Positions 23,742-32,814 of a DNA stretch of 64,000 bases are shown one piece after another. Origin of the DNA: JSC-12 sp033764965 (GTDB taxonomy: Bacteria > Cyanobacteriota > Cyanobacteriia > Leptolyngbyales > Leptolyngbyaceae). The position numbers were made by a program, and so were the translations under genes. The DNA lies in contig JANRIN010000285.1 in NCBI GenBank assembly GCA_033764965.1, positions 1-64,000 of the forward strand, given 5' to 3'. Positions within the stretch are counted from its first letter, which is position 1. Every line of letters starts with the position of its first letter. The notes under the pieces are model-generated. The model was not told the origin of the DNA. It saw nothing but the letters and a program-made list of their open reading frames with translations, and made no database searches.

Positions 23742-25511
23742 CTAGAACGTAAAGGTGGTTCTTAGAGTTCCAATCAGAGCATCTTTATCATCATTTTGAC
23801 CCTGGTTTACAACCCAAATCACACCAGGAGTGATAGAGATGTTGTCATTCAATCGAATCCGATAGAACCCTTCAACGTGGATAGGTACCTCGTTGGGGGT
23901 ATTGTTACGACCTGCAATGCTGTATGGAGGTGCACCAGCCAGCAAACCGAGCAAATTACCCTTCTTACCAAAGTCAGCAAAGGACAAACCAAGGGCATAA
24001 GACCAGATATCAAAGTCACCTTGGCGATCGCTCAAGGCATCCGCACTCGCGACCATCCCCCAGCCATTGATGGAAATGGTATTGCTAAGTTTGAAGACAG
24101 CTGAAATACCGCCAGCATTAACGACAACGCCCCGAGGTCCAGTCAACCCAGATAACCCGGTGAAGTTAGAAGACCTAGTTCCAATCAAGGGAAGGTTGCC
24201 GTTGAAGATACCAAATCCTTCTTTCTGGAAAGCATTGACATAAGTCAACCCGATCGAGAATTTATCACTTGGTGCGAAGGTAAGTTGAGCCAAAGCGCTG
24301 TAGTTACCGTCAAACAAACCAAAACCACGATTGGGGTTGTTCGCAGTGCTGGACAGGTAGCTCAAGCTAAGAGAAATTGGCTTGCCAGCCCCAAAGGTAA
24401 CAGCAGCACCCGCACCACCGCCAAGGCTGTAGATGGGGTTACGTTGAGCAAACAGAGACAAAGCGCCATTGCCACCGTCGTAGTCTTCCAGGTAGCCAGC
24501 ATTCGTAGGAACGAGGTCATAGTGAAGACCATTGATGGCGGGAATGTAAACCTGGATGTTTTCACCGATCGGGAAGTAGTAAGCAACCCAGTCCGCAGAA
24601 ACGGAGTTATTACCGCCAGCGTTGGTGTTAAAGGTTTGAGCACCATCCACCAAGGAACCGAGGTTGTTGCCAGCCCGATCGAACTCGTTGAAGAGGTTGG
24701 CGTTACCTGCTGCCAAACGAACAATCAGCTTGTCCCGACCGCTGAAGCTACTGGAAAGAGTCAAACGAACCCGATCTTGAAACACGGTTTCGTTGTTACC
24801 AGGTTGAGCAAATTCATCAGTGATAGCGAAAATCACTTCCCCAGACAACTTGGTCGTGGTGGAGAATTGTTGCTTTTCGAGGGTTGCCGTGCGAACTTCC
24901 AGGGACTCTACCCGACCGCGCAGAGCCGCCAATTCAGCCGCAAATTCTTCTTGCAAGCGCTTGATAACTTCCAGGTCTTCTTTTCTGACGAAATCAGCCG
25001 TTGCAGCCGCAATTAGTTCTTGAATCTTGTCCAAACAAGCGTTCAAACCGGCAGCAAATTCGTAACGGCTGGTTGCCCGGTTGCCACGGTAGGTCTTGTC
25101 GGGATAACCCACGATACAGCCGTACCGCTCAACGAGGGATTGAAGCGCCTGGAATGCCCAGTCAGTAGGTCTGACATCAGAAAACTGAGAGACAGAGGTA
25201 ACCTGACTGCGGTTGGAGCGACCTTCACGCACGTATTGATTAATCTGATCCAGCGTGTTTGAGGTGTTGCTTGCCGGGTTTGCGCTGGGTTGCTGGGGCA
25301 GAGCTTGAGCCAACTTTTGTTCAACTCCCTGTGCCTGAATCAGAGCAGACACATCGGAGGTGGGTTGCAGGACTTGGCTAGTAGAAAGCTCAGACTGGCT
25401 AGCACTTTGGGCGACTTGAGCATCTGCGGATACCGCAGGTGCTGCGATCGCCAGAGCCGCACCTAAAATTGCAGGGCTAGCTAGCAGGGACTTAAAGAAA
25501 AGGCTTGACAT
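23742..25511 (-). CDS. Outer-membrane porin with SLH domain (OprB / iron-uptake porin family)
   Basis: A signal peptide (residues 1-30, ending around AAPAVSADAQ) is followed by an SLH domain (about 110-165; SQFSDVRPTDWAFQALQSL), a coiled-coil linker (about 170-215) and a C-terminal OprB-type beta-barrel of about 370 residues that ends in Phe (TLRTTFTF), typical for barrel insertion. In cyanobacteria such proteins are the major outer-membrane porins (Som type), anchored to peptidoglycan-linked polysaccharide by SLH, and some are linked to iron uptake. The ATG at 25511 has an AGGAG site upstream. It is a single gene, ended by the shared terminator at 23689-23715. The solute is not predictable. 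Confidence 0.92.
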   Translation of the reverse strand: MSSLFFKSLLASPAILGAALAIAAPAVSADAQVAQSASQSELSTSQVLQPTSDVSALIQAQGVEQKLAQALPQQPSANPASNTSNTLDQINQYVREGRSNRSQVTSVSQFSDVRPTDWAFQALQSLVERYGCIVGYPDKTYRGNRATSRYEFAAGLNACLDKIQELIAAATADFVRKEDLEVIKRLQEEFAAELAALRGRVESLEVRTATLEKQQFSTTTKLSGEVIFAITDEFAQPGNNETVFQDRVRLTLSSSFSGRDKLIVRLAAGNANLFNEFDRAGNNLGSLVDGAQTFNTNAGGNNSVSADWVAYYFPIGENIQVYIPAINGLHYDLVPTNAGYLEDYDGGNGALSLFAQRNPIYSLGGGAGAAVTFGAGKPISLSLSYLSSTANNPNRGFGLFDGNYSALAQLTFAPSDKFSIGLTYVNAFQKEGFGIFNGNLPLIGTRSSNFTGLSGLTGPRGVVVNAGGISAVFKLSNTISINGWGMVASADALSDRQGDFDIWSYALGLSFADFGKKGNLLGLLAGAPPYSIAGRNNTPNEVPIHVEGFYRIRLNDNISITPGVIWVVNQGQNDDKDALIGTLRTTFTF

Positions 25512-25737
25512 AGTACTTATATTCTCCTCACACCGACGTAGAACAACTGATCAACATCATCTGTCAAAATCAAGAGTCGCTAATTTTTAGCTCTACGCTA
25601 CAACAATCTATCTCTGTAAGCGTAGTCTAGATTAATTGTTGGATCAAGCCCGAAATGTGATTGAACGCACAAAAGTTTAGGAATTATAATTTTGAGTGCT
25701 CCCCTTGCAGAACCCTCGATCGCCTCTGTTGCAGAGA

Positions 25738-27363
25738 TTACAGCGCATGACCAAGAACAGAAAAAACCTGGCGATGCTCAAACAATTCAACCAGTTCATG
25801 ATTCAGCTTGTTGTAAGCGGCTTCCTGGCGCAAAATTTTCAAGGCACTGGAGATTGGCAAGCCCCTTTTGTAAGGACGATCGCCAGCGGTGAGGGCATCG
25901 TAGATATCAGCGATCGCCATAATTTGAGATTGAATCGGGATATCATCCTGCTTCAAGCCTTGGGGATAGCCAGTGCCATCTATTTTTTCGTGATGACCAT
26001 AGGCAATGGTGGGTACATCTTTTAATTCCTGAGTCCAGGGAATGCGCTTCAGGAATGCGTAGGTGTGAGTCACATGGGACTGAATCGCCAACCGTTCCAA
26101 CTCCGTGAGATTCCCCCGCCGCACCATTAACATTTCCATCTCTTCCAGAGTGATCAGCGGTTGATAGCTGCCATCAAGATCCTGATAGGTGTATTGGGTC
26201 AGTTTTTCCAGATTTTCTAAAGGTTCTGCCATTTCGATTTTCGGTTCGTTGGCGATTTGTAGCAGATCCCAGTAAGCCTCCAATTGTTCTAGTTGCTGCG
26301 CCAAGTCCACATCCAAGTCGTGCAAATACTGACAATGGCAGCACGGATCAGAAGTCGTTTGAGGATGCTCCAGGATGTGAATTGGATGCTCAACCAGGTG
26401 GCGATACTTTGCCTGAGCACATTGCAGTTCCAAACTACGCCGAACCAGTCCAAAGCGGTTCCGAATGACTTCTAGCTGGAGGGGGTACAGCTTTTTTGCC
26501 TTGACTAAAATCGCCTCTGGAACTCCCACCTTGCCAAAATCGTGCAACAAAGCAGCATAGCGAACTTCTTGAATTTGGCGATCACCGAAGTGGATTTTGG
26601 ACAACGATCCCCGCGTCGTCTGGCTGACTTCTTCACTCAACCGCACGGTTAAATCGGCAACCCGCTCCGAGTGACCAGAGGTACAGGGATCACGGGTTTC
26701 AATAATCTGGACCGCTGCCCGGACAAATCCTTCAAACAAGTGTTCAATGTTCTCATGGAGTTGGTTGCGTTCAATCGAAATCGCAGCTTGGCTGGCGAGC
26801 GATCGGACAATCCGCATTTCCCAATCTGAAAACGCCTGAGTCACTTCCAGGGCATTGCCAGCCGTAATCACCGCCTCAGGATCAGTTTTGCGGTTGATCA
26901 ATTGCAACGCACCAATGGTTTCTCCCTTCTGATTCTGCATCGGTAACACCAGGACGGAGCGAGTTCGATACCCCAGACCGCGATCGAAGCTTTGATCCAG
27001 TTGGTAGGGGACATCCTCAGGCAGCGTGTACGCATCTTCAAGATTCAACACTTCTCCGGTTAAAGCTACGTATCCCGCTAAACTTTTGGGGGTTAGTGGC
27101 ATAGCAAATTCTCGAAAAGACGCGGCTGGTTTAGAAGAATTTTGTGCCACCTTAAACAGCAGGCTGGGCACTTCACTGCTGCGATCGACCAGGTAGACAC
27201 TACCCGCATCACTCCAGGTAATCTCTCGACTTTTGGTCAAAATCAAGCTCAATAGTTCTTCCAGGTTATTGGCGCTGGAGAGGGCTGTGCCGATCGCCAG
27301 TAATTGCTCAATCAGTTCGGCTCGTTCGATCGCGGCGTGCAAAAAATCCTGACTATCCGTCAT
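25738..27363 (-). CDS. GAF-HD-GYP phosphodiesterase-like protein with a large insert in the HD domain
   Basis: Residues 1-205 form a GAF sensor domain (LIEQLLAIGTALSSANNLEE to AISIERNQLHENI). Residues about 210-525 are HD-GYP: HSERVADLTVRLSEEV, the metal-binding HDFGKVGVPE, and the second part with YGHHEKIDGTGYPQG and MAIADIYDALTAGDRPYKRG. Active HD-GYP proteins hydrolyse cyclic di-GMP. Here the HD and GYP halves are separated by about 130 residues containing a Cys/His cluster (SDPCCHCQYLHDLDVD), not present in the standard domain. The ATG at 27363 is preferred over a TTG seven codons upstream. It is divergent from the ChaN-like gene. Confidence 0.88.
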   Translation of the reverse strand: MTDSQDFLHAAIERAELIEQLLAIGTALSSANNLEELLSLILTKSREITWSDAGSVYLVDRSSEVPSLLFKVAQNSSKPAASFREFAMPLTPKSLAGYVALTGEVLNLEDAYTLPEDVPYQLDQSFDRGLGYRTRSVLVLPMQNQKGETIGALQLINRKTDPEAVITAGNALEVTQAFSDWEMRIVRSLASQAAISIERNQLHENIEHLFEGFVRAAVQIIETRDPCTSGHSERVADLTVRLSEEVSQTTRGSLSKIHFGDRQIQEVRYAALLHDFGKVGVPEAILVKAKKLYPLQLEVIRNRFGLVRRSLELQCAQAKYRHLVEHPIHILEHPQTTSDPCCHCQYLHDLDVDLAQQLEQLEAYWDLLQIANEPKIEMAEPLENLEKLTQYTYQDLDGSYQPLITLEEMEMLMVRRGNLTELERLAIQSHVTHTYAFLKRIPWTQELKDVPTIAYGHHEKIDGTGYPQGLKQDDIPIQSQIMAIADIYDALTAGDRPYKRGLPISSALKILRQEAAYNKLNHELVELFEHRQVFSVLGHAL

Positions 27364-27484
27364 ACCTAGACCTCGAACTGGCAACCCGCCTCCAGCATAA
27401 CGAAGGGGACTCAGATTCTGGCAAATTGGAATAGATTGGAACGTTTGCTGTAACGGAGTGTAAAGCGTGACTGGACATCCAGAA

Positions 27485-28357
27485 ATGAAGTTTTGGGCAG
27501 TGTTGCTTGGTGTATGGGTGTTGTGTTGTCCCCCTCATGCCAGCGCCTCAAACTCGATCGCCAGCCGAATTTATAACCTGAAGACGGAACAGAACCAGGA
27601 GATCGGTGAGGTGATGCAGCGTCTGGCTCAGGCGAATGTGGTTTACCTGGCAGAAACCCACGATCGACCGCAGGATCACCAAACACAGCTAGAAATTTTG
27701 CGATCGCTGCACCACCGTCGTCCACTCCTCATCGGCATGGAGATGTTTCAACGTCCGTTTCAGTGGGCGTTGAATCAATACTTGGCGGGGCAAATGACAG
27801 AAGCAGAACTGGTACGCCTCACGGAGTATCAACGGCGCTGGGGGTATGACTGGGAGATGTACGCCCCCATTTTGCGATTTGCTCGCGAAAATCAGGTGCC
27901 TGTCATTGCTTTGAATACCCCTAGTGAAGTCACTCGCAAGGTTGCCCGCGTTGGTTTAGACCAGTTGACGCTGGCAGAACGCCAATGGATTCCACCCAAA
28001 TCAACCGTTCTGGCGAAACCAGATGCCTATCGCCAACGAATCCGCCAGATTTATGATGAGATACACCAGGGGAAAGGCAACAGCGCCAGTTTTGAGCGTT
28101 TTTTCCAGGCTCAGGTGCTTTGGGATGAGACGATGGCGCATCAAATCGAGATCGTATTGCAGCGATCGCCTCAGTCACTCGTTGTGGTGCTGGCAGGGCA
28201 GGGGCATATCTTGTATGGAGATGGCATTCCCGATCGAGTTCAGCGACGCACGGCTGCCAGAATTCCGGGGTTGAAACAAGCGACTGTGATCTTAAATCCG
28301 TCTACCGATATTCCATCAGAGCCAGGGGTGGCGGATTATTTCTGGTATTCGCCTTAG
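27485..28357 (+). CDS. ChaN-like (DUF399) exported protein
   Basis: The 290-residue protein starts with a signal peptide (MKFWAVLLGVWVLCCPPHASA) and continues with the ChaN/DUF399 core: EVMQRLAQANVVYLAETHD, LLIGMEMFQRPFQ and LVVVLAGQGHILYG. ChaN-type proteins of other bacteria are heme-binding and are thought to act in iron or heme handling; the ETHD and GxGH motifs are typical. The ATG at 27485 fits the signal peptide. The pair CC at the signal end might be a lipobox but is not convincing. It overlaps the convergent pgsA by 4 bp. Confidence 0.82.
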   Translation: MKFWAVLLGVWVLCCPPHASASNSIASRIYNLKTEQNQEIGEVMQRLAQANVVYLAETHDRPQDHQTQLEILRSLHHRRPLLIGMEMFQRPFQWALNQYLAGQMTEAELVRLTEYQRRWGYDWEMYAPILRFARENQVPVIALNTPSEVTRKVARVGLDQLTLAERQWIPPKSTVLAKPDAYRQRIRQIYDEIHQGKGNSASFERFFQAQVLWDETMAHQIEIVLQRSPQSLVVVLAGQGHILYGDGIPDRVQRRTAARIPGLKQATVILNPSTDIPSEPGVADYFWYSP

Positions 28358-28890
28358 GCAGAACTGACTTGAGGTGAAGCTGGGCGCAGGTAGAGCCAGC
28401 CTGAAATTAGGGTGAGGGCCACGGAAAACCAAAAAACAGCGAGTGCCCAGCCCTCCAACTGTTGCGGCAGAGGTGCCATTAGCAGGGCGATCGCCGCAAT
28501 TTGGGAGACTGTTTTCAATTTGCCCCAGAGGTTGGCACCACTGATATTGGCTTGTCCTTGCAAACCTGGGTTCACGCGCCATCCGGCGATCGTCAATTCC
28601 CGCGCCAAGATTAAAAACACGCCCCAGGCAGGCAAGGCTCCGATTTCCACCAACGCCAGCAAGGGTGCCAACACCAACAGCTTATCCACCAGGGGATCTA
28701 GAAATTTTCCTAACTCGGTCACCTGGTTCAAGCGGCGGGCCAGGTATCCATCCACCCAATCTGTTCCAGCCGCGACTAAGAAAATAGCCACAACAGCCCA
28801 GCGCATTGAGGTAGAAGCATCGTGCAATCCATATAAGATGGGCGGAATTGCCAGCAGGCGGGAAACAGTGACCCAGGTTGGTAGATTCAT
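28354..28890 (-). CDS. pgsA: CDP-diacylglycerol-glycerol-3-phosphate 3-phosphatidyltransferase
   Basis: A 178-residue membrane protein with the CDP-alcohol phosphotransferase motif around DWVDGYLARRLNQVTELGKF and DPLVDK (DG-x2-AR-x8-G-x3-D-x3-D). It makes phosphatidylglycerol phosphate, the committed step toward phosphatidylglycerol, which photosystems require. The start MNLPTWVTVSRLL at 28890 is typical of PgsA; in-frame codons farther upstream are atypical. The 3' end overlaps the ChaN-like gene by 4 bp, tail to tail. Confidence 0.93.
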   Translation of the reverse strand: MNLPTWVTVSRLLAIPPILYGLHDASTSMRWAVVAIFLVAAGTDWVDGYLARRLNQVTELGKFLDPLVDKLLVLAPLLALVEIGALPAWGVFLILARELTIAGWRVNPGLQGQANISGANLWGKLKTVSQIAAIALLMAPLPQQLEGWALAVFWFSVALTLISGWLYLRPASPQVSSA

Positions 28891-28944
28891 AACAGTCTGC
28901 GATCGCTCTTTGAGTACAATACATCGCCAAACCAAAATGAAATA

Positions 28945-28969
28945 GGGACAAGTCTTTTAGACTTATCCC
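28945..28969 (-). terminator. Probable terminator after the sugar transferase gene
   Basis: On the minus strand a 10-bp stem (GGGATAAGTC / GACTTGTCCC, one G-T pair) with a TAAAA loop is followed by a T-rich stretch. It lies 67 bp beyond the sugar transferase stop and before pgsA, so it probably separates their transcripts. Confidence 0.6.
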
Positions 28970-29035
28970 CATGAACCTCGCACAAAAACTTCAATTTTCA
29001 GATTGATTTGGATTGAGAATACAGAATTAAGACAA

Positions 29036-29758
29036 CTAACAAGCACCTTTCTTCAGTAGTACCACTTGAATCGTCTTAACGATCAGCTTCAAATCATACC
29101 AGACTGACCACTTTTTCTGATAAGCCACATCTAAAGCCACGATATCCTCAAAGTCCAGCACCGAGGAGCGCCCGTTTGCCTGCCATTCTCCAGTGATCCC
29201 AGGTTTCACATTCAACCGTTGCCAATGATGTCGCTGGTAGCCTAGAACCTCTTCGACAGTCGGTGGACGAGTTCCAACCAGGCTCATGTCACCCTTCAAC
29301 ACATTCCAGAATTGGGGCAACTCATCCAGGCTGGTTTTGCGTAGGAACCGTCCAACTCTAGTAATTCTGGGATCATTGCGATTTTTGAAAATGCCACCCT
29401 TCGCCTCGTTGTAGACCAGATGCTTGAGCTGATCGGCATTGGCAACCATCGAACGAAACTTCCAGATGCGGAAGGTTTTGCCCCGATAGCCACAACGGAT
29501 TTGGCTATAGAACAAGGGACCGGGATTATCAAACTGGGTCGCGATCGCGATCGGCACCACAACCACAGCCGTAATCGCGAGACCAACTAGAGCACCAATA
29601 ACATCAATCAAGCGCTTGACAAAGCTTTTAACAGACGGATGCCTCCCATTTTCGTAGGGGGAACCGGGCGCAAGTGGTGCCAGAGTTGAATAGGGCGTGT
29701 ACCTTTCTGAACCTAAAAACAACGATTCGACTGGTGAGGATTTGGAACTGATAACCAC
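29036..29758 (-). CDS. Exopolysaccharide sugar transferase (bacterial sugar-1-phosphate transferase, WcaJ/WbaP C-terminal type)
   Basis: The protein has one membrane helix (about residues 55-80 of this start; IDVIGALVGLAITAVVVVPI) followed by the catalytic domain: GPLFYSQIRCGYRGKTFRIW, KFRSMVANAD, TRVGRFLRKTSLDELPQFWN, GDMSLVGTRPP and LNVKPGITGEWQANGRS. This family transfers a sugar phosphate to undecaprenyl phosphate to start exopolysaccharide or O-antigen units at the inner membrane. The start is uncertain: the frame is open to a TTG at 29884, but the first 42 residues are atypical, so the GTG at 29758 is proposed. Downstream is a terminator-like hairpin; upstream is the SGNH-like gene. Confidence 0.85.
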   Translation of the reverse strand: MVISSKSSPVESLFLGSERYTPYSTLAPLAPGSPYENGRHPSVKSFVKRLIDVIGALVGLAITAVVVVPIAIATQFDNPGPLFYSQIRCGYRGKTFRIWKFRSMVANADQLKHLVYNEAKGGIFKNRNDPRITRVGRFLRKTSLDELPQFWNVLKGDMSLVGTRPPTVEEVLGYQRHHWQRLNVKPGITGEWQANGRSSVLDFEDIVALDVAYQKKWSVWYDLKLIVKTIQVVLLKKGAC

Positions 29759-29924
29759 GATGAATAGCCCTGTTAGATAGGAATGAACCTCAACACCAAC
29801 ATACGTAAATTCCCTGAAAAAACAAAGAGAAAACTTTACCGTTTGCGTAATCTTTGAACTGCTATCGGGAATTGTGAAGATCAAGTATTTTTCTGGGGTT
29901 ATCTTGATATCTAAGATTTAAGTG

Positions 29925-31241
29925 CTAAATGTTACCCTGAAAAACTCGTACGGTCAGGTAAGACTCCCTAAGAGGGTGGATTTTAAGAGGGTGGATTGAA
30001 ATTGTGGAGTGATTTTGGCTTTGGCGCTGGGGTAGGAGTGAGAGCCGCAAACGCCCAAATTCCCGACCTAGCTCCTGAGCCACAGCAACCGCTCCGAGGC
30101 GATTGAGATGACTAGGATCCGCAAAGTAAGAATTTTGACTCAGGGAAGATACAGTAGAGAGATCAATAAAAGTAAAGCGCCTGGTTTGAGATACCCACTG
30201 CATCCGTCTACGAAACTCGTCTTCATACGTGCTTCTTGTGTAGTCACGGTAGGTAGCTGTTAGAGGCAGGTTGACGAAGACCAGAGGAATTTTGTGCCGA
30301 TTGGCAAATTGGGAAACGTTGTCGAGGGCTTTTGCCTGGGTGCCAGTTAGGGCAAAGTTACGATAGTCCGCATCAAAGCTGCCAGAGACTTTGGGATAGC
30401 GCTGAAAATATTGATTGGGATTAAATCGATCGCTGACCGTTTGAAATCCAAGGTCTAGAGCATTCGCGGCAGATTGAGGCTTCAAGGAACTTTGATGCAC
30501 AACCAGTTTGATGGGCTGTTTACAAGGGGTCGCTTGCGATCGCGACGCTGATCCAGACTTTGGTACGTCTGATGTTCTGTTCACTTGAGGGGTTTGCTGG
30601 GGAGCAATTTGCACTGGCAACAGATCCATGCATAGTTGACCAACTTTCAGACCGGTGGACGTTTTGGCGAGGGGGCGCTTTCCCGCCAACAGTTGCCGAT
30701 TCCCTTCTGATGTCCGAATTTTGTTGAAGGTGTGGTCAATTCGACCACTGTTAAATGCCCGCGAACCATCTGCCCAAACTAGCAAGCGAGGCAGTTGGTC
30801 AGGGGGCAGCAGACGGTGCAGTAGCCAATCGACCACCTGAGCCGTTGCCCCATTGATGCCGAAGTTAAAGACGCTAACCCCAGAGTAGCCTTGCTGTTCC
30901 AGGGTCTGCTTCAGCACCAGCGGATCAACTCCCTGCAAAGCTCTGGAGCTGCCCAGAATCAAGACATCAGGCACTCCATTTTGTTCAATGTAGGTGATGT
31001 ATCGCTGAAGTTGGCGATCGAGTTGTTGGCTATTGAAGCTGGGAAAGGGTGCAGGCACTGCCGGGACCTCTGGTTTAGGAAAGAATCCTGGTTGTGGCTG
31101 AGGTTGCCCAGGTGCCAGCTTAATTTCTACAACGACATCTTTAGGAGCAGGCGTTATAGCCTGAACAACCATTTGCCGATTGAACAAAGAGGCTAGACCT
31201 AAAAAGAATGTGGCGATCGCTGCAACAGTAACCGATCTCAT
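29925..31241 (-). CDS. SGNH-hydrolase-like exported protein (DUF1574-like)
   Basis: The 438-residue protein has an N-terminal membrane anchor or signal (MRSVTVAAIATFFLGLASLF), a Pro-rich stretch, then an SGNH-like core: DVLILGSSRALQGVDP (block I with the candidate catalytic Ser), VFNFGINGATAQ, and a late DPSHLN that would supply Asp and His. Similar cyanobacterial proteins (DUF1574) are linked to polysaccharide modification. The ATG at 31241 is preferred over a TTG six codons upstream. It precedes the sugar transferase on the same strand, so a role in exopolysaccharide acylation or deacylation is plausible but inferred. Confidence 0.7.
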   Translation of the reverse strand: MRSVTVAAIATFFLGLASLFNRQMVVQAITPAPKDVVVEIKLAPGQPQPQPGFFPKPEVPAVPAPFPSFNSQQLDRQLQRYITYIEQNGVPDVLILGSSRALQGVDPLVLKQTLEQQGYSGVSVFNFGINGATAQVVDWLLHRLLPPDQLPRLLVWADGSRAFNSGRIDHTFNKIRTSEGNRQLLAGKRPLAKTSTGLKVGQLCMDLLPVQIAPQQTPQVNRTSDVPKSGSASRSQATPCKQPIKLVVHQSSLKPQSAANALDLGFQTVSDRFNPNQYFQRYPKVSGSFDADYRNFALTGTQAKALDNVSQFANRHKIPLVFVNLPLTATYRDYTRSTYEDEFRRRMQWVSQTRRFTFIDLSTVSSLSQNSYFADPSHLNRLGAVAVAQELGREFGRLRLSLLPQRQSQNHSTISIHPLKIHPLRESYLTVRVFQGNI

Positions 31242-31357
31242 AGCGAGATTGAAGCTCAACTGAGATTAAGTCAAACACATCGCTTTTTAGAAAAGCAACT
31301 GAGCGCGACACATTTTGATTTTCTGTAGGGCGGATCTTTGTAAGTATGTAAGAGGCA

Positions 31358-32395
31358 TTACTTTGACCTGACAGCCTGTTTCCTTGCTGTCACAGCAGGA
31401 CGCTTTGACTGAAGCGCTTCTGGGGGCACCGTACAACGCAACGGGATCTCATCGGTTTTGGTGTAAGTCTGAAGCAATTGGAAGAAGCGGGAAAAACTAA
31501 AACTGCGAGGATCCATGCGGGACTCGGAGCGATCGACTGCCTTATGGGTCGTAATGCGATTATCGGCGACTGCTGTTTTTGCCACTAACCAGGCAAGAGA
31601 CTGATACTGAGCCTCAGTATAGCCGCTGTGACGTGCAGCATTATTGATGCCATCTCCTGGCGTTTCCAGGGAAACGTGATAAGCGAAATTATTGACTGAT
31701 GCTGGAAAACGAGCGTGGGTTTTAACTGCCTCAGAACCTTGATCCCCGTTAAATACAGAATTGCCAGCCCCGTAAGCTCGTTTGTCTGGGGGCACCAGGT
31801 AAATAATGGCTCCATCTCGCCGAATTAACGTGTGGTAGCTCGCCTGGTCTTCATCACGGGGATGGGGCGTGCGGAAAAAGTTCAAGGTGCTGCTAACAGA
31901 GGCAACGGTTTCGTGCAACACCACAATCGGTTGCTGATTAGCAGGCTTACCATTCACGTCTCGCAAAAAGCGATCGCCATAGTTTGTAGGATGAATCAGC
32001 GCAATCAGTTCCTGAGGCGTGTAGGCTGGCGTTGGGCGCTGCTTTGTGGCGCTTGCCTTACCCAGATCAACGCTTGTTTTGCTCAAGTCAGTTGGTTGCA
32101 GCCGCCGAAACCGCTCCAGGGTGATGGGCGCATTGGCGATCGACGTTTGAGTTCGTTGCATCGGTTTACTGCCAGATGAGCGGAGTGATTTCGACCCTGG
32201 CTGAATCGCGCAATCCGTAGGTAAAGCTTGATCTGGGATCGCTCGCTCCAACTGCTGTTGCTGGGCAACCTTGGGAGTAGGCAAACGGGGAGATTCAAAC
32301 TCGTTCCGCTGTGCCCGCCCAGAATTGACCGCAACCGTTAGCGTGATCAGGCAGAGCGCACACAGGGCAATGGCGGTAAGCAGTTTTCGCTTCAT
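31358..32395 (-). CDS. N-acetylmuramoyl-L-alanine amidase (amidase_2/AmpD type), exported
   Basis: A signal peptide (MKRKLLTAIALCALCLITLTVAVNSGRA) and a Ser/Thr/Pro linker precede an amidase_2 domain (about 150-325). Zinc-site features include PIVVLHETV, ASYHTLIRRDGAIIYLV, NNFAYHVSLETPG and a C-terminal ITTHKAVDRSESRMDPRSF. It should cut the amide between MurNAc and the stem peptide in the periplasm, in cell-wall turnover. The ATG at 32395 begins the signal peptide. About 115 bp separate it from the SGNH-like gene downstream. Confidence 0.88.
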   Translation of the reverse strand: MKRKLLTAIALCALCLITLTVAVNSGRAQRNEFESPRLPTPKVAQQQQLERAIPDQALPTDCAIQPGSKSLRSSGSKPMQRTQTSIANAPITLERFRRLQPTDLSKTSVDLGKASATKQRPTPAYTPQELIALIHPTNYGDRFLRDVNGKPANQQPIVVLHETVASVSSTLNFFRTPHPRDEDQASYHTLIRRDGAIIYLVPPDKRAYGAGNSVFNGDQGSEAVKTHARFPASVNNFAYHVSLETPGDGINNAARHSGYTEAQYQSLAWLVAKTAVADNRITTHKAVDRSESRMDPRSFSFSRFFQLLQTYTKTDEIPLRCTVPPEALQSKRPAVTARKQAVRSK

Positions 32396-32814
32396 GCTAC
32401 TCAACAATCATCAACAATCACACAACTCGAAAAGCGATCGCAAGGCACTAAACCAGTCTTACTCGTATCTGTTAAGTAACGCAAACAAAAAGTTAATCAA
32501 TGCTTATTTGATCGAAATCCCAATGGGCATTGCTACAAAGCGAGATGCTTCCTTGCCACACACGATAGCCTTAAACTTGAAAAATGCACCGCTTCGCTGT
32601 TTGTTAATTTTTTGTTACTGCATTAAGTAATTTTTTGTTACTGCATTAATGTTCGATGTAATACATTTAATCCATTATTTTTCCCATAACCTGTCAAACA
32701 TCTGTGACTTTCTAATGTTGACGTAGCCTCAAATGAAGCTGCTCCATGCGACACGTTCTCTTCACAGCATGGTTCATTCACAGTTCCGTTACCTTTGTGT
32801 TTAGGAGACCTCAA
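32396..32814. other. Intergenic promoter region of the BMP transporter operon
   Basis: About 420 bp between the divergent amidase and the BMP operon. It contains a 22-nt direct repeat at 32605-32649. Its second copy creates GTA-N9-TAC at 32627-32641, followed 20 nt later by TACATT (32662-32667), loosely like an NtcA-activated promoter (GTA-N8-TAC, then TAN3T). The spacing is off by one base, so this is only suggestive. Confidence 0.4.
32605..32649. repeat. 22-nt tandem direct repeat TAATTTTTTGTTACTGCATTAA
   Basis: Two identical 22-nt copies lie at 32605-32626 and 32628-32649, one base apart, about 170 bp upstream of the BMP lipoprotein start. This could be duplicated regulator binding sites or a recent slippage duplication. 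Confidence 0.8.

Noticed and set aside
24285..25016. A 243-codon open frame on the plus strand
   Set aside because: It lies antisense to the SLH/OprB porin, whose domains and terminal Phe are clear. Long antisense frames arise from codon bias.
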